NCBI RefSeq assembly: GCF_026168105.1
Contig: NZ_LBMW01000018.1
Span: forward strand, 1 to 64,000
Source of the DNA: Streptomyces hygroscopicus
Lineage (GTDB): Bacteria; Actinomycetota; Actinomycetes; Streptomycetales; Streptomycetaceae
Direction: 5' to 3'
DNA length: 64,000 nucleotides
The notes beneath the pieces are model-generated. The model had not been told where the DNA came from, did no database searches, and saw only the letters and a list, made by a program, of their open reading frames with translations. A program made the position numbers and the translations under genes. Shown here one piece after another: positions 57,756-64,000 of this stretch. The stretch's first letter is position 1; each line of letters begins with the position of its first letter.

Positions 57756-58259
57756 TTACGCCTGTTCAGCTGGTTTCGGCAAGTTCTGCCCGGGTGGCAG
57801 CAGCGGGCCGCAGTCCCACTGCTGGAAGATCAGCCGGGTCTCCACCCGCGCCACCTCGCGCCGCGCCGTGAACTCGTCCAGGACCAGCCGCTGGAGGTCC
57901 GCCATGTCCGCGACCGCGACATGCACGAGGTAGTCGTCCGGGCCGGTGAGGTGGAAGACCGTGCGGGACTCGGGCAGGGCACGGATCCGTTCCACGAAGG
58001 GTCCGACCAGCTCCCGCCGGTGCGGTCTGACCTGAACCAGCAGCAGCGCCTGGAGGCCGCGCCCCAGCTTCGCCGGGTCCAGCCGCAGCTGATGGCCGAG
58101 AATCACCCCCGAACGGCGCAGCCTGGTCACCCGGTCAAGACAGGTCGAGGGCGCGACCCCGACCTGCGCTGCCAGGTCACGGTAGGTGGACCGGGCGTCG
58201 TTCTGCAGCAGCCGCAGAAGATGGAGATCCACCGGGTCCAGTACGACAGTTTCGGCCAT
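57756..58259 (-). CDS. Lrp/AsnC-family regulator
   Basis: 167 residues. Helix-turn-helix LHLLRLLQNDARSTYRDLAA and QVGVAPSTCLDRVTRLRRSG, RAM domain with HLTGPDDYLVHVAVADMADL. TACGTT (58266-58271) ends 6 nt before the ATG, so it is probably leaderless. Divergent from a PLP trans-sulfuration enzyme, the likely target. Confidence 0.92.
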   Translation of the reverse strand: MAETVVLDPVDLHLLRLLQNDARSTYRDLAAQVGVAPSTCLDRVTRLRRSGVILGHQLRLDPAKLGRGLQALLLVQVRPHRRELVGPFVERIRALPESRTVFHLTGPDDYLVHVAVADMADLQRLVLDEFTARREVARVETRLIFQQWDCGPLLPPGQNLPKPAEQA

Positions 58260-58265
58260 GTGCCG

Positions 58266-58271
58266 AACGTA
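58266..58271 (-). promoter_or_regulatory. -10 box of leaderless Lrp gene
   Basis: On the minus strand TACGTT ends 6 nt before the ATG at 58259. Confidence 0.5.
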
Positions 58272-58319
58272 ACACGGGTTTCGCCGCGGTGGCCCCGGCC
58301 GGTGTTCAGTCTGCCGCTC

Positions 58320-59555
58320 ATGTCTTCCGGTACTCATGATGCGTATGACGCGCAGGACGCATTCCGCGGCGATCACGTCGGGGATCACTCCGCCCTCCGG
58401 GCACTGGCCACCGAGGCCGTGCACGCCGGACGCGAGGACCTTCCCGCTCTCGGGCTGCACGCCCCGCCCCTCGACCTGTCCACGACCTACCCCTCCCACG
58501 ACAGCCGGGGTGAGGCAGCCCGCATCGACGCCTTCGCGGCCGACGGCGCAGAGCTCATGGGGCCGCCCGTCTACGGGCGGCTCGGTAATCCCACCGTCGC
58601 TCGCTTCGAGACAGCGCTCGCCCGGCTGGAGGGCACCGAGAGCGCCGTCGCGTTCGCCAGCGGCATGGCCGCGCTGAGCGCCGTGCTGCTCATGCGGAAC
58701 GCCCTGGGTCTGCGCCACGTCGTCGCAGTACGACCGCTGTACGGGTGCAGTGACCATCTGCTGACCGCCGGGCTGCTGGGCTCCGAGGTCACCTGGACCG
58801 ACCCGGCGGGCATATCCGAGGCGCTGCGTCCCGACACCGGGCTCGTCATGGTGGAGTCCCCGGCCAACCCGACGCTCGCGGAGATCGACCTGCGCGCGGT
58901 CGCCCATGCCTGCGGTTCGGTGCCGCTGCTGGCGGACAACACCTTCGCGACGCCGGTACTGCAGCGCCCCGCAGAGCAGGGAGCGCGACTGGTGCTGCAC
59001 AGCGCCACGAAGTACCTCGGCGGCCACGGCGATGTGATGGGCGGCGTGGTGGCCTGCGACGAGGAGCTGGCGCGCCGGCTGCGCCAGGTGCGCTTCGCCA
59101 CCGGCGGGGTGCTCCATCCGCTCGCCGGCTATCTGCTGCTGCGCGGTCTGTCGACGCTGCCGGTACGGGTCCGGGCCGCGTCCTCCACCGCCGCCGAGCT
59201 CGCCCGCCGTCTCGCCGCCGACCCACGGGTCGCCCGTGTCCACTATCCGCGGATCGGCGGCGCGATGGTCGCCTTCGAGGTGTACGGCGATCCTCACGCG
59301 GTGATCGCCGGGGTCCGTCTGATCACTCCCGCAGTGAGCCTCGGCAGCGTCGACAGCCTCATCCAGCATCCGGCGTCCATCAGCCACCGCATCGTGGACG
59401 CGACGGACCGCCGGGGCGCGGGAGTGAGCGACCGGTTGCTGCGGCTGTCGGTGGGCCTGGAGGACGTCGAGGACCTGTGGGCCGATCTGGAGGGCGCCCT
59501 GGGAGCGGAGCGCTCCGGCGGCGACCGGCGGCGGGAGGAGGTAGCGGGGCGGTAG
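58320..59555 (+). CDS. Trans-sulfuration PLP enzyme (cystathionine/methionine lyase type)
   Basis: 411 residues, fold-type I. GPPVYGRLGNPTVARFETAL and FASGMAALSAVLL bind PLP phosphate. The Schiff-base lysine is in VLHSATKYLGGHGDVMGGVV. VRPLYGCSDHLL has the stacking Tyr, and the closing SLGSVDSLIQHPASISHR and LLRLSVGLEDVEDL are family standard. It could be a methionine gamma-lyase or cystathionine gamma-lyase/synthase. Control by the divergent Lrp is likely. Confidence 0.9.
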   Translation: MSSGTHDAYDAQDAFRGDHVGDHSALRALATEAVHAGREDLPALGLHAPPLDLSTTYPSHDSRGEAARIDAFAADGAELMGPPVYGRLGNPTVARFETALARLEGTESAVAFASGMAALSAVLLMRNALGLRHVVAVRPLYGCSDHLLTAGLLGSEVTWTDPAGISEALRPDTGLVMVESPANPTLAEIDLRAVAHACGSVPLLADNTFATPVLQRPAEQGARLVLHSATKYLGGHGDVMGGVVACDEELARRLRQVRFATGGVLHPLAGYLLLRGLSTLPVRVRAASSTAAELARRLAADPRVARVHYPRIGGAMVAFEVYGDPHAVIAGVRLITPAVSLGSVDSLIQHPASISHRIVDATDRRGAGVSDRLLRLSVGLEDVEDLWADLEGALGAERSGGDRRREEVAGR

Positions 59556-59568
59556 GAGCCGGGCGTAC

Positions 59569-59604
59569 GCCGACCGGCCCGGCGGGTGCGCCGGGCCGGT
59601 CGGC
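59569..59604. terminator. Strong bidirectional terminator
   Basis: Perfect 16-bp arms (59569-59584, 59589-59604), GGTG loop, between convergent genes. Confidence 0.88.
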
Positions 59605-59634
59605 ATTCGTGGCTCGTGCGTGGTGTGCGCGACG

Positions 59635-61068
59635 TCAGTCCTGTGTGCTCCTGCCTCCGTGCCGCTGGGGTGTCTGGCCGTAGGGCAGGCGCGAGGCCAC
59701 CGGTGTCGCGTCCAAGCGGGCCGTGACGACCAGGGTGCCCTCCTCGATCTGGTAGTCGAGGGGAAGTCCCAGGCCGCGCATGGCGGCGACCATGCCCGTG
59801 TTGGAAGCCTGGGTGACCGCATAGACGCTCTCGCAGCCCGCCTCGACCGCCATCGTCACCAGGCGCCCGAGGAGTTCGGCGCCGATACCCCGCCGCTGCC
59901 AGTCGTCCTCGACGAGCAGCGCGACCTCCGTCTCGTCGCCGTCCCACAGCAGGTGCCCGAGGCCGACGATCTGGCCCGACGCCGTCTGCACCGCGAGGGT
60001 CCGGCCGAAGCGCGGGCTGAGCAGATGGCTGAGGTAGCGGTCCGCGTCGCCGACCGGGCCGTGGTAGCGCATGCTCAGCGTGCGTGCCGAGCACCGCTCG
60101 TGCATCTCCTTCGCCGCCTCGAGGTCCGAGGTGTCGGCCCGCCGTACGGTGATCGCGTTGCCCTCGGGCAGCGTCAGCACGTCCTGGCTGCGCGGGATGC
60201 GCGGACCGAGCCGCGCATCCAGTTCCACCAGTGCCCGCGCCCGCGCGAACTCCGTCGGCGTGAACGGCAGATACGGCCGCTCGACCGTGATCACCCCGCC
60301 CTCCGGTGCCCGCAGCCGCATCAACGTGTCCTCGAGGGCCCCCTCGACGGGAGCGTCCTCCTCCGCCCGGCCCGAGCCGGGGGAGCGGGCGGGCAGGGAG
60401 CGGATGGTGCACCGGCCGAGCAACTGGCGGAGCGCGAGCGGTAGTTCGGCAGCGTCCAGAGCGGTGCGGGTGGCCAGGCCCAGCACCCGGGTCGGTACGT
60501 CCACCAGGTCATGGGCGTCGGCCCGCTCGATCCAGGTCCCGTCGCCGCCGGCCGCCGAGACGGCACGCGTGACCTCGGCCGCGTCCAGTTCCGCCGGTGC
60601 CCGCAGCAGGAACTCGTCGACCGTGCCCTGTGCCAGCGGGTGGGTCTGCAGGCTGAGGATGTCGATCCGCAGTCCGGCCAGTGCCGTGCACAGTGCGGCC
60701 AGCGAGCCCGGCTCGTCCTTCACCGTCGTCCGCATCCGCCACAGCGCGCTCGCTCCGCCCGCTGCTTCGGTCCCGGACGGCCCGGCCTGCCGCCCCTCGG
60801 CGAGCGGCCGGGCGCCGGTATCGCTCACGGGCGGCGCATGACCGTGGCGGCGTGACCACCATGTGTGGAAGGCGGCCGTCGCGACCAGTGCCACCGCCGA
60901 CATCAGCAGCAGGACGGGACCGTCGGGGCCGTGCCCGATCAGATTGGCCACCGCGTCCGCCACCGCTACCGCCGTGAACAGGGCTGCGAGTTCGACCACG
61001 TCCCGGCGCCAGTGGTGCACCGGACGACCGTGCTTCGCCCGCGTTACGTCAGACATGTCTCGAGTCAT
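59635..61068 (-). CDS. Membrane-anchored ACT-GNAT acetyltransferase
   Basis: 477 residues. Two N-terminal helices (VELAALFTAVAVADAVANLI, VLLLMSAVALVATAAFHTWW), an ACT domain at about 108-180 (RTTVKDEPGSLAALCTALAG), a linker, and a GNAT domain at about 305-465 with the acetyl-CoA loop LVEDDWQRRGIGAELLGRLV. ACT-GNAT fusions in actinomycetes acetylate protein lysines under amino-acid control. The membrane anchor is unusual. CACAGT ends 6 nt before the ATG. Confidence 0.85.
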   Translation of the reverse strand: MTRDMSDVTRAKHGRPVHHWRRDVVELAALFTAVAVADAVANLIGHGPDGPVLLLMSAVALVATAAFHTWWSRRHGHAPPVSDTGARPLAEGRQAGPSGTEAAGGASALWRMRTTVKDEPGSLAALCTALAGLRIDILSLQTHPLAQGTVDEFLLRAPAELDAAEVTRAVSAAGGDGTWIERADAHDLVDVPTRVLGLATRTALDAAELPLALRQLLGRCTIRSLPARSPGSGRAEEDAPVEGALEDTLMRLRAPEGGVITVERPYLPFTPTEFARARALVELDARLGPRIPRSQDVLTLPEGNAITVRRADTSDLEAAKEMHERCSARTLSMRYHGPVGDADRYLSHLLSPRFGRTLAVQTASGQIVGLGHLLWDGDETEVALLVEDDWQRRGIGAELLGRLVTMAVEAGCESVYAVTQASNTGMVAAMRGLGLPLDYQIEEGTLVVTARLDATPVASRLPYGQTPQRHGGRSTQD

Positions 61069-61178
61069 GCAACCACTGTGAAGGAAGGGTGTTGCGTGAT
61101 CACGAACGCTTTGTGACTGATCGGTTAAAGGTAGATCTGCCCTTTTTGTTGTTCTTTTGGGGGAAGCTTTGCCGCCGG

Positions 61179-61211
61179 CCCCGACCAGGCGCGCAACCTG
61201 CCTGGTCAGGG
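61179..61211 (-). terminator. Hairpin downstream of phoD
   Basis: CCGACCAGGC (61181-61190) pairs with GCCTGGTCAGG (61200-61210) with one bulged A, 9-nt loop, about 45 nt after the phoD stop. Confidence 0.6.
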
Positions 61212-61254
61212 CGGCCCTGCACGGCCCCGCCGAGTCGTCGGCCCGGCGGGCGCG

Positions 61255-62841
61255 TCACTGCCCCACGCGGCCCGGCTGTAGCGCCTGTGTGAACAGTACG
61301 GTCCCGTCCTGCTCGCGCAGCCGGACCGTCAGCTCTCCGCTGTCCCCGTCGATCTCCACCTCGCCGAAGAACTGGTAACCGCCTGCGGGCGAGACGTTGG
61401 AGGCGGTCGGCGCCTTCACGAACACCCGCTCCGGGCCGAAGGTGTTGTCCAGGGCGCTGGCCGGGAAGGCACCGGCGTTGAGCGGCCCCGAGACGAACTC
61501 CCAGAACGGCTCGAAGTCGGTGAACGCGGCGCGCGAGGGCTGGTAGTGCTGCGCCGAGGTGTGGTGCACATCGGCCGTCAGCCACAGCGTGCCCGTGATC
61601 CTCCGGTGCTTGACGAACCGCAGCAGCTCCGCGATCTGCAGCTCTCGCCCGAGCGGTGCGCCCGGGTCGCCCTGTGCCACCGCCTCGAAGTTGGGTTTGT
61701 TCTCCATCGGGTCCGGCACCACCAGGCCGAGCGGCATGTCCGCCGCGATCACCTTCCACACCGCGCGGGACCGTGCCAGCTCCCGCTTGAGCCACTCCAG
61801 TTGCTCGGCGCCGAGGATGCCCTGCGGGTCGACGGTCTGGTTGTCCGGCGAGTTGGCGTTGCGGTAGCTGCGCATGTCCAGGACGAACACGTCCAGCAGG
61901 GGACCGTGCCGCATGACCCGGTACACCCGGCCGTTTCCGTCGCCCGGCCGCAGCGTCGAGACCGGGAAGTACTCGCTGAACGCGCGCCGGGCCCGGGCTG
62001 CGAGCACGTCGATGCTCTTCTCCGTGTAGCGGCTGTCGGAGGAGGCGATCACCTCGCCCGGATACCAGTTGTTGCGGACCTCGTGGTCGTCCCACTGGAT
62101 GATCGAGGGCACCTGGGCGTTGAACCGCCGCAGGTTCTCGTCCAGCAGGTTGTAGCGGAAGTTGCCGCGGTACTCGGCCAGGGTCTCGGCGACCTTGGAC
62201 TTCTCCTCGGTGGTGATGTTCCGCCAGGTGCCGCCGCCGGGCAGGGCCTGGGTCGCCGAGATCGGCCCGTCGGCGTAGATGTTGTCGCCGCTGCAGAGGA
62301 AGAAGTCCGGGTCGAGCTTGGCCATCGCGTCGTAGATCCGGTATCCGCCGAGGTCCGGATTGATGCCCCAGCCCTGGCCCGCCAGGTCGCCCGACCACAG
62401 GAAACGCACTCCGCGGCGCCGTCCGGTCGGTGTCGTGCGGAAGGTGCCCGTCATGGGCTCGCCGGTGCGCCGCTGGTCGTCCGGGTCGGCGAGGAGCACG
62501 CGGTAGTGGATCTGCTGTCCGGCCGGCAGCCCGTGCAGCCGTGCGGTCCCCGTGAAGTCCGTGTCCGCGCCCAGCAGCGGGCCCTGCCATCTGCGGGCAT
62601 TGCGGAACGAGTCCGTCGCGGCGGTCTCGACGATCATCCGGGCCGGGCGGTCGGAGCGCACCCAGACGAGACCGGAGTGCGCGGTCACGTCTCCGGCCTG
62701 GACGCCCCATCCCGCCTTCGGCCGCCCCGACAGGGCGAACGCCGGTGCCGCGCCGAGCGTGGTGGGCAGGGACAGGGCCGCCGACGCGGCCAGGGTGCCG
62801 CGCAGCACGCTGCGGCGGCCGGGAAAGGGACGGTGTGACAT
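61255..62841 (-). CDS. phoD: PhoD-type alkaline phosphatase, Tat-exported
   Basis: 528 residues. Twin-arginine signal PGRRSVLRGTLAASAALSLP, an N-terminal Ig-like part, then the PhoD metal sites SGDNIYADGP, IIQWDDHEVRNNW and LWLTADVHHTSAQ. A secreted phosphodiesterase/phosphomonoesterase that scavenges phosphate. GGAGG lies 7 nt before the ATG. A PHO-box-like repeat lies 70-86 nt upstream. Confidence 0.92.
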   Translation of the reverse strand: MSHRPFPGRRSVLRGTLAASAALSLPTTLGAAPAFALSGRPKAGWGVQAGDVTAHSGLVWVRSDRPARMIVETAATDSFRNARRWQGPLLGADTDFTGTARLHGLPAGQQIHYRVLLADPDDQRRTGEPMTGTFRTTPTGRRRGVRFLWSGDLAGQGWGINPDLGGYRIYDAMAKLDPDFFLCSGDNIYADGPISATQALPGGGTWRNITTEEKSKVAETLAEYRGNFRYNLLDENLRRFNAQVPSIIQWDDHEVRNNWYPGEVIASSDSRYTEKSIDVLAARARRAFSEYFPVSTLRPGDGNGRVYRVMRHGPLLDVFVLDMRSYRNANSPDNQTVDPQGILGAEQLEWLKRELARSRAVWKVIAADMPLGLVVPDPMENKPNFEAVAQGDPGAPLGRELQIAELLRFVKHRRITGTLWLTADVHHTSAQHYQPSRAAFTDFEPFWEFVSGPLNAGAFPASALDNTFGPERVFVKAPTASNVSPAGGYQFFGEVEIDGDSGELTVRLREQDGTVLFTQALQPGRVGQ

Positions 62842-63291
62842 GGATGCGCCTCCAGGGACGGTTCCGGCCAGTGGGCACTGCCACACCTACTGGTGCGCCG
62901 CAGCGCATACGCAAACCCCGGGTGAACAGCGGACCGCGCCACCCGGGGACGTCCCCGGCCGTCACGCGCGCCTGGCCTCCGGCATCGCCCGTACGCCCGC
63001 CCGGTCCATGGTCCTTTTGCGTTCGACGACCTCTTCGGTGTACGCACTTGGCACGAGCAGTCAGCCGAGCCGCATCCCCGGCCGCGCGCCGGCAGTTCGG
63101 CGAGTGCGGTCCGTGGACGCGGCGGCCCGCGCGGATCCGGGTGGCCCAGTGTGCGGTGTGCAGTTCGGCCAGTACCGCATCGCGTCGGCCGTCGCGAGCG
63201 AGCTGGTAGGGGCCGGAGTGGCACTGGGCTCGGTTGCGTTGACCCTCCAGCGTCGGGCGCCGGGACTTCTGGCGGGGCGCGCTCGGGGCGC
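62842..63291. other. 450-bp gap upstream of phoD
   Basis: No gene was recognised. It contains the phoD promoter with a PHO-box-like repeat at its left part and the 3' end of the alpha/beta-hydrolase transcript at its right. Confidence 0.5.
62906..62927 (-). promoter_or_regulatory. PHO-box-like direct repeat
   Basis: On the minus strand GTTCACCCGGG is followed directly by GTTTGCGTATG, two 11-bp units beginning at 62927 and 62916. The first fits the Streptomyces PhoP repeat unit well, the second partly. A third unit upstream is poor. Confidence 0.6.
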
Positions 63292-64000
63292 TCAGCGGCT
63301 GCCGTCCAGGATGACCCGCGCGACCAGCGCCGGATCGTCGTTCATCGGGACGTGGCCGCAGCCGGGCAGCCGCACCAGCCTGGCCTTGGGGATGATCTGC
63401 TTGGCGCGGACGCCCTGACGGCGCATCAGGATCATGTCCCGGGTGCCCCAGGCCACGGTGACGGGCAGCCCGGGCACGTCCTCGGTGAACTGGACCGACG
63501 TTCCGGCCCGGAGGGTGTCGGCGAACCCCTCGGCACGGGCCAGCGCGAGGGTCTCGGCGACGACGGCCTCGGGCGAACGGCGGGCGGGACGGGCGTAGAT
63601 GGTGCTCGTCAGCATCGCGCGCCCGGCCGCCGTGCGGGACAGCCGCTCCACCACCGGCAGCGGCATGGTCTGCGCGCCCTGCCGCATCGCGGTGAGGACC
63701 GTGAAAGCGTACCGTCGCTCGAACGGGGACCAGAACCCGGCGGGCGACAGCGCGGTGACGGACCGTACGAGCTTCCCGCGGCCCAGCTCCAGAGCCAGCA
63801 GACCGCCCAGTGAGTTGCCCGCCACATGCGGGCGGTCGATCTCCAGCGCCTCGCACAGCGAGCCGAGCGCGGGCACCACGGTCGACAGGTCGTAGGCGAG
63901 TCCGTCGGGCAGGGCCGGGGACGCGCCGAAGCCGGGGAGGTCGACCGCGATCACGTCCCGCTCTGCCGCCAGGATGTGCACGACCGGGTCCCAGGCCTGC
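63292..64000 (-). CDS. Alpha/beta hydrolase, 5' end outside the window
   Basis: At least 236 residues, open to the right edge. VDLPGFGASPALPDGLAYDL precedes the nucleophile elbow AGNSLGGLLAL, the acid is in VAWGTRDMILM, and the His in LVRLPGCGHVPMNDDPALVA. A cytosolic serine hydrolase of unknown substrate. The apparent GTG at 63981 is internal, since the conserved strand continues upstream to the edge. Confidence 0.85.
   Translation of the reverse strand, partial: QAWDPVVHILAAERDVIAVDLPGFGASPALPDGLAYDLSTVVPALGSLCEALEIDRPHVAGNSLGGLLALELGRGKLVRSVTALSPAGFWSPFERRYAFTVLTAMRQGAQTMPLPVVERLSRTAAGRAMLTSTIYARPARRSPEAVVAETLALARAEGFADTLRAGTSVQFTEDVPGLPVTVAWGTRDMILMRRQGVRAKQIIPKARLVRLPGCGHVPMNDDPALVARVILDGSR

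Noticed and set aside
1..64000. tRNA, rRNA or riboswitch genes
   Set aside because: I looked for tRNA-like CCA ends, T-loop GTTCGANTC strings and known riboswitch cores by eye and found none convincing. A covariance-model scan would be decisive.

Overview
This is a high-GC stretch with no gap in gene density, strong third-codon-position GC bias, frequent GTG starts and many divergent gene pairs that share a regulator. All of this fits a Streptomyces chromosome. Several genes are recognisably streptomycete: a divergent third-type EF-Tu (tuf3-like), tandem Pro/Gln-rich membrane proteins, a solitary ung, and a small gene with a TTA codon. From memory the backbone resembles the ung / fabG / lnt / tuf3 neighbourhood of Streptomyces coelicolor. 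That was not checked by alignment.

Layout. 0.2-6.3 kb: three split-barrel flavin-type proteins, a MocR-type PLP regulator, an EamA permease with a divergent LysR regulator, and an isochorismatase-fold protein with a degenerate triad. 6.3-13.8 kb: Rieske lipoprotein, HipA-like kinase plus DUF3037 protein, two SDRs behind a strong promoter, an orphan peptide-binding lipoprotein, ung. 13.8-19.8 kb: DinB protein, Gfo/Idh/MocA oxidoreductase overlapping lnt tail to tail, an NTF2-like protein with a collagen-like repeat insert, a 59-residue TTA-codon gene, and an HxlR/carboxymuconolactone-decarboxylase pair whose 5' halves are both missing. 19.8-30 kb: thiolase with divergent HxlR, TVP38 protein, tuf3, spermidine-synthase-like protein, two paralogous membrane proteins, thioesterase, CHAP hydrolase, DUF485/ActP-type symporter pair. 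30-45.6 kb: DedA, two left-handed beta-helix proteins, EamA/XRE pair, YbaK-like deacylase, an ArsR remnant, FMN reductase/TetR pair with two operators, CDF metal exporter, MarR-ABC exporter operon, CoA-binding protein, a CysRS-like pseudoenzyme with SixA phosphatase, APC permease, yigZ.

45.6-49.2 kb is an accessory island between yigZ and sbcDC. It holds an IS701-type transposase remnant, an unknown gene tail, a WXG-type protein with a glycine-rich membrane-active segment followed by a small membrane protein, a helicase fragment, and a 160-bp MITE with perfect 21-bp terminal inverted repeats. 49.2-64 kb returns to backbone: sbcD, sbcC, two Lrp regulators, rhodanese, an orphan Imm21-type protein, SDR, DUF885 peptidase-like protein, PLP trans-sulfuration enzyme, a membrane/ACT/GNAT fusion, phoD behind a PHO-box-like repeat, and an alpha/beta hydrolase cut by the window edge.

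Three themes recur. Many regulators sit divergent to their likely target with a perfect inverted repeat between them. At least ten genes have a TANNNT hexamer 6-7 nt before the start codon and no Shine-Dalgarno, so they are probably leaderless. Short direct repeats (9-30 bp, mostly multiples of three) cluster at or inside gene ends. No tRNA, rRNA, CRISPR array or biosynthetic gene cluster was seen.
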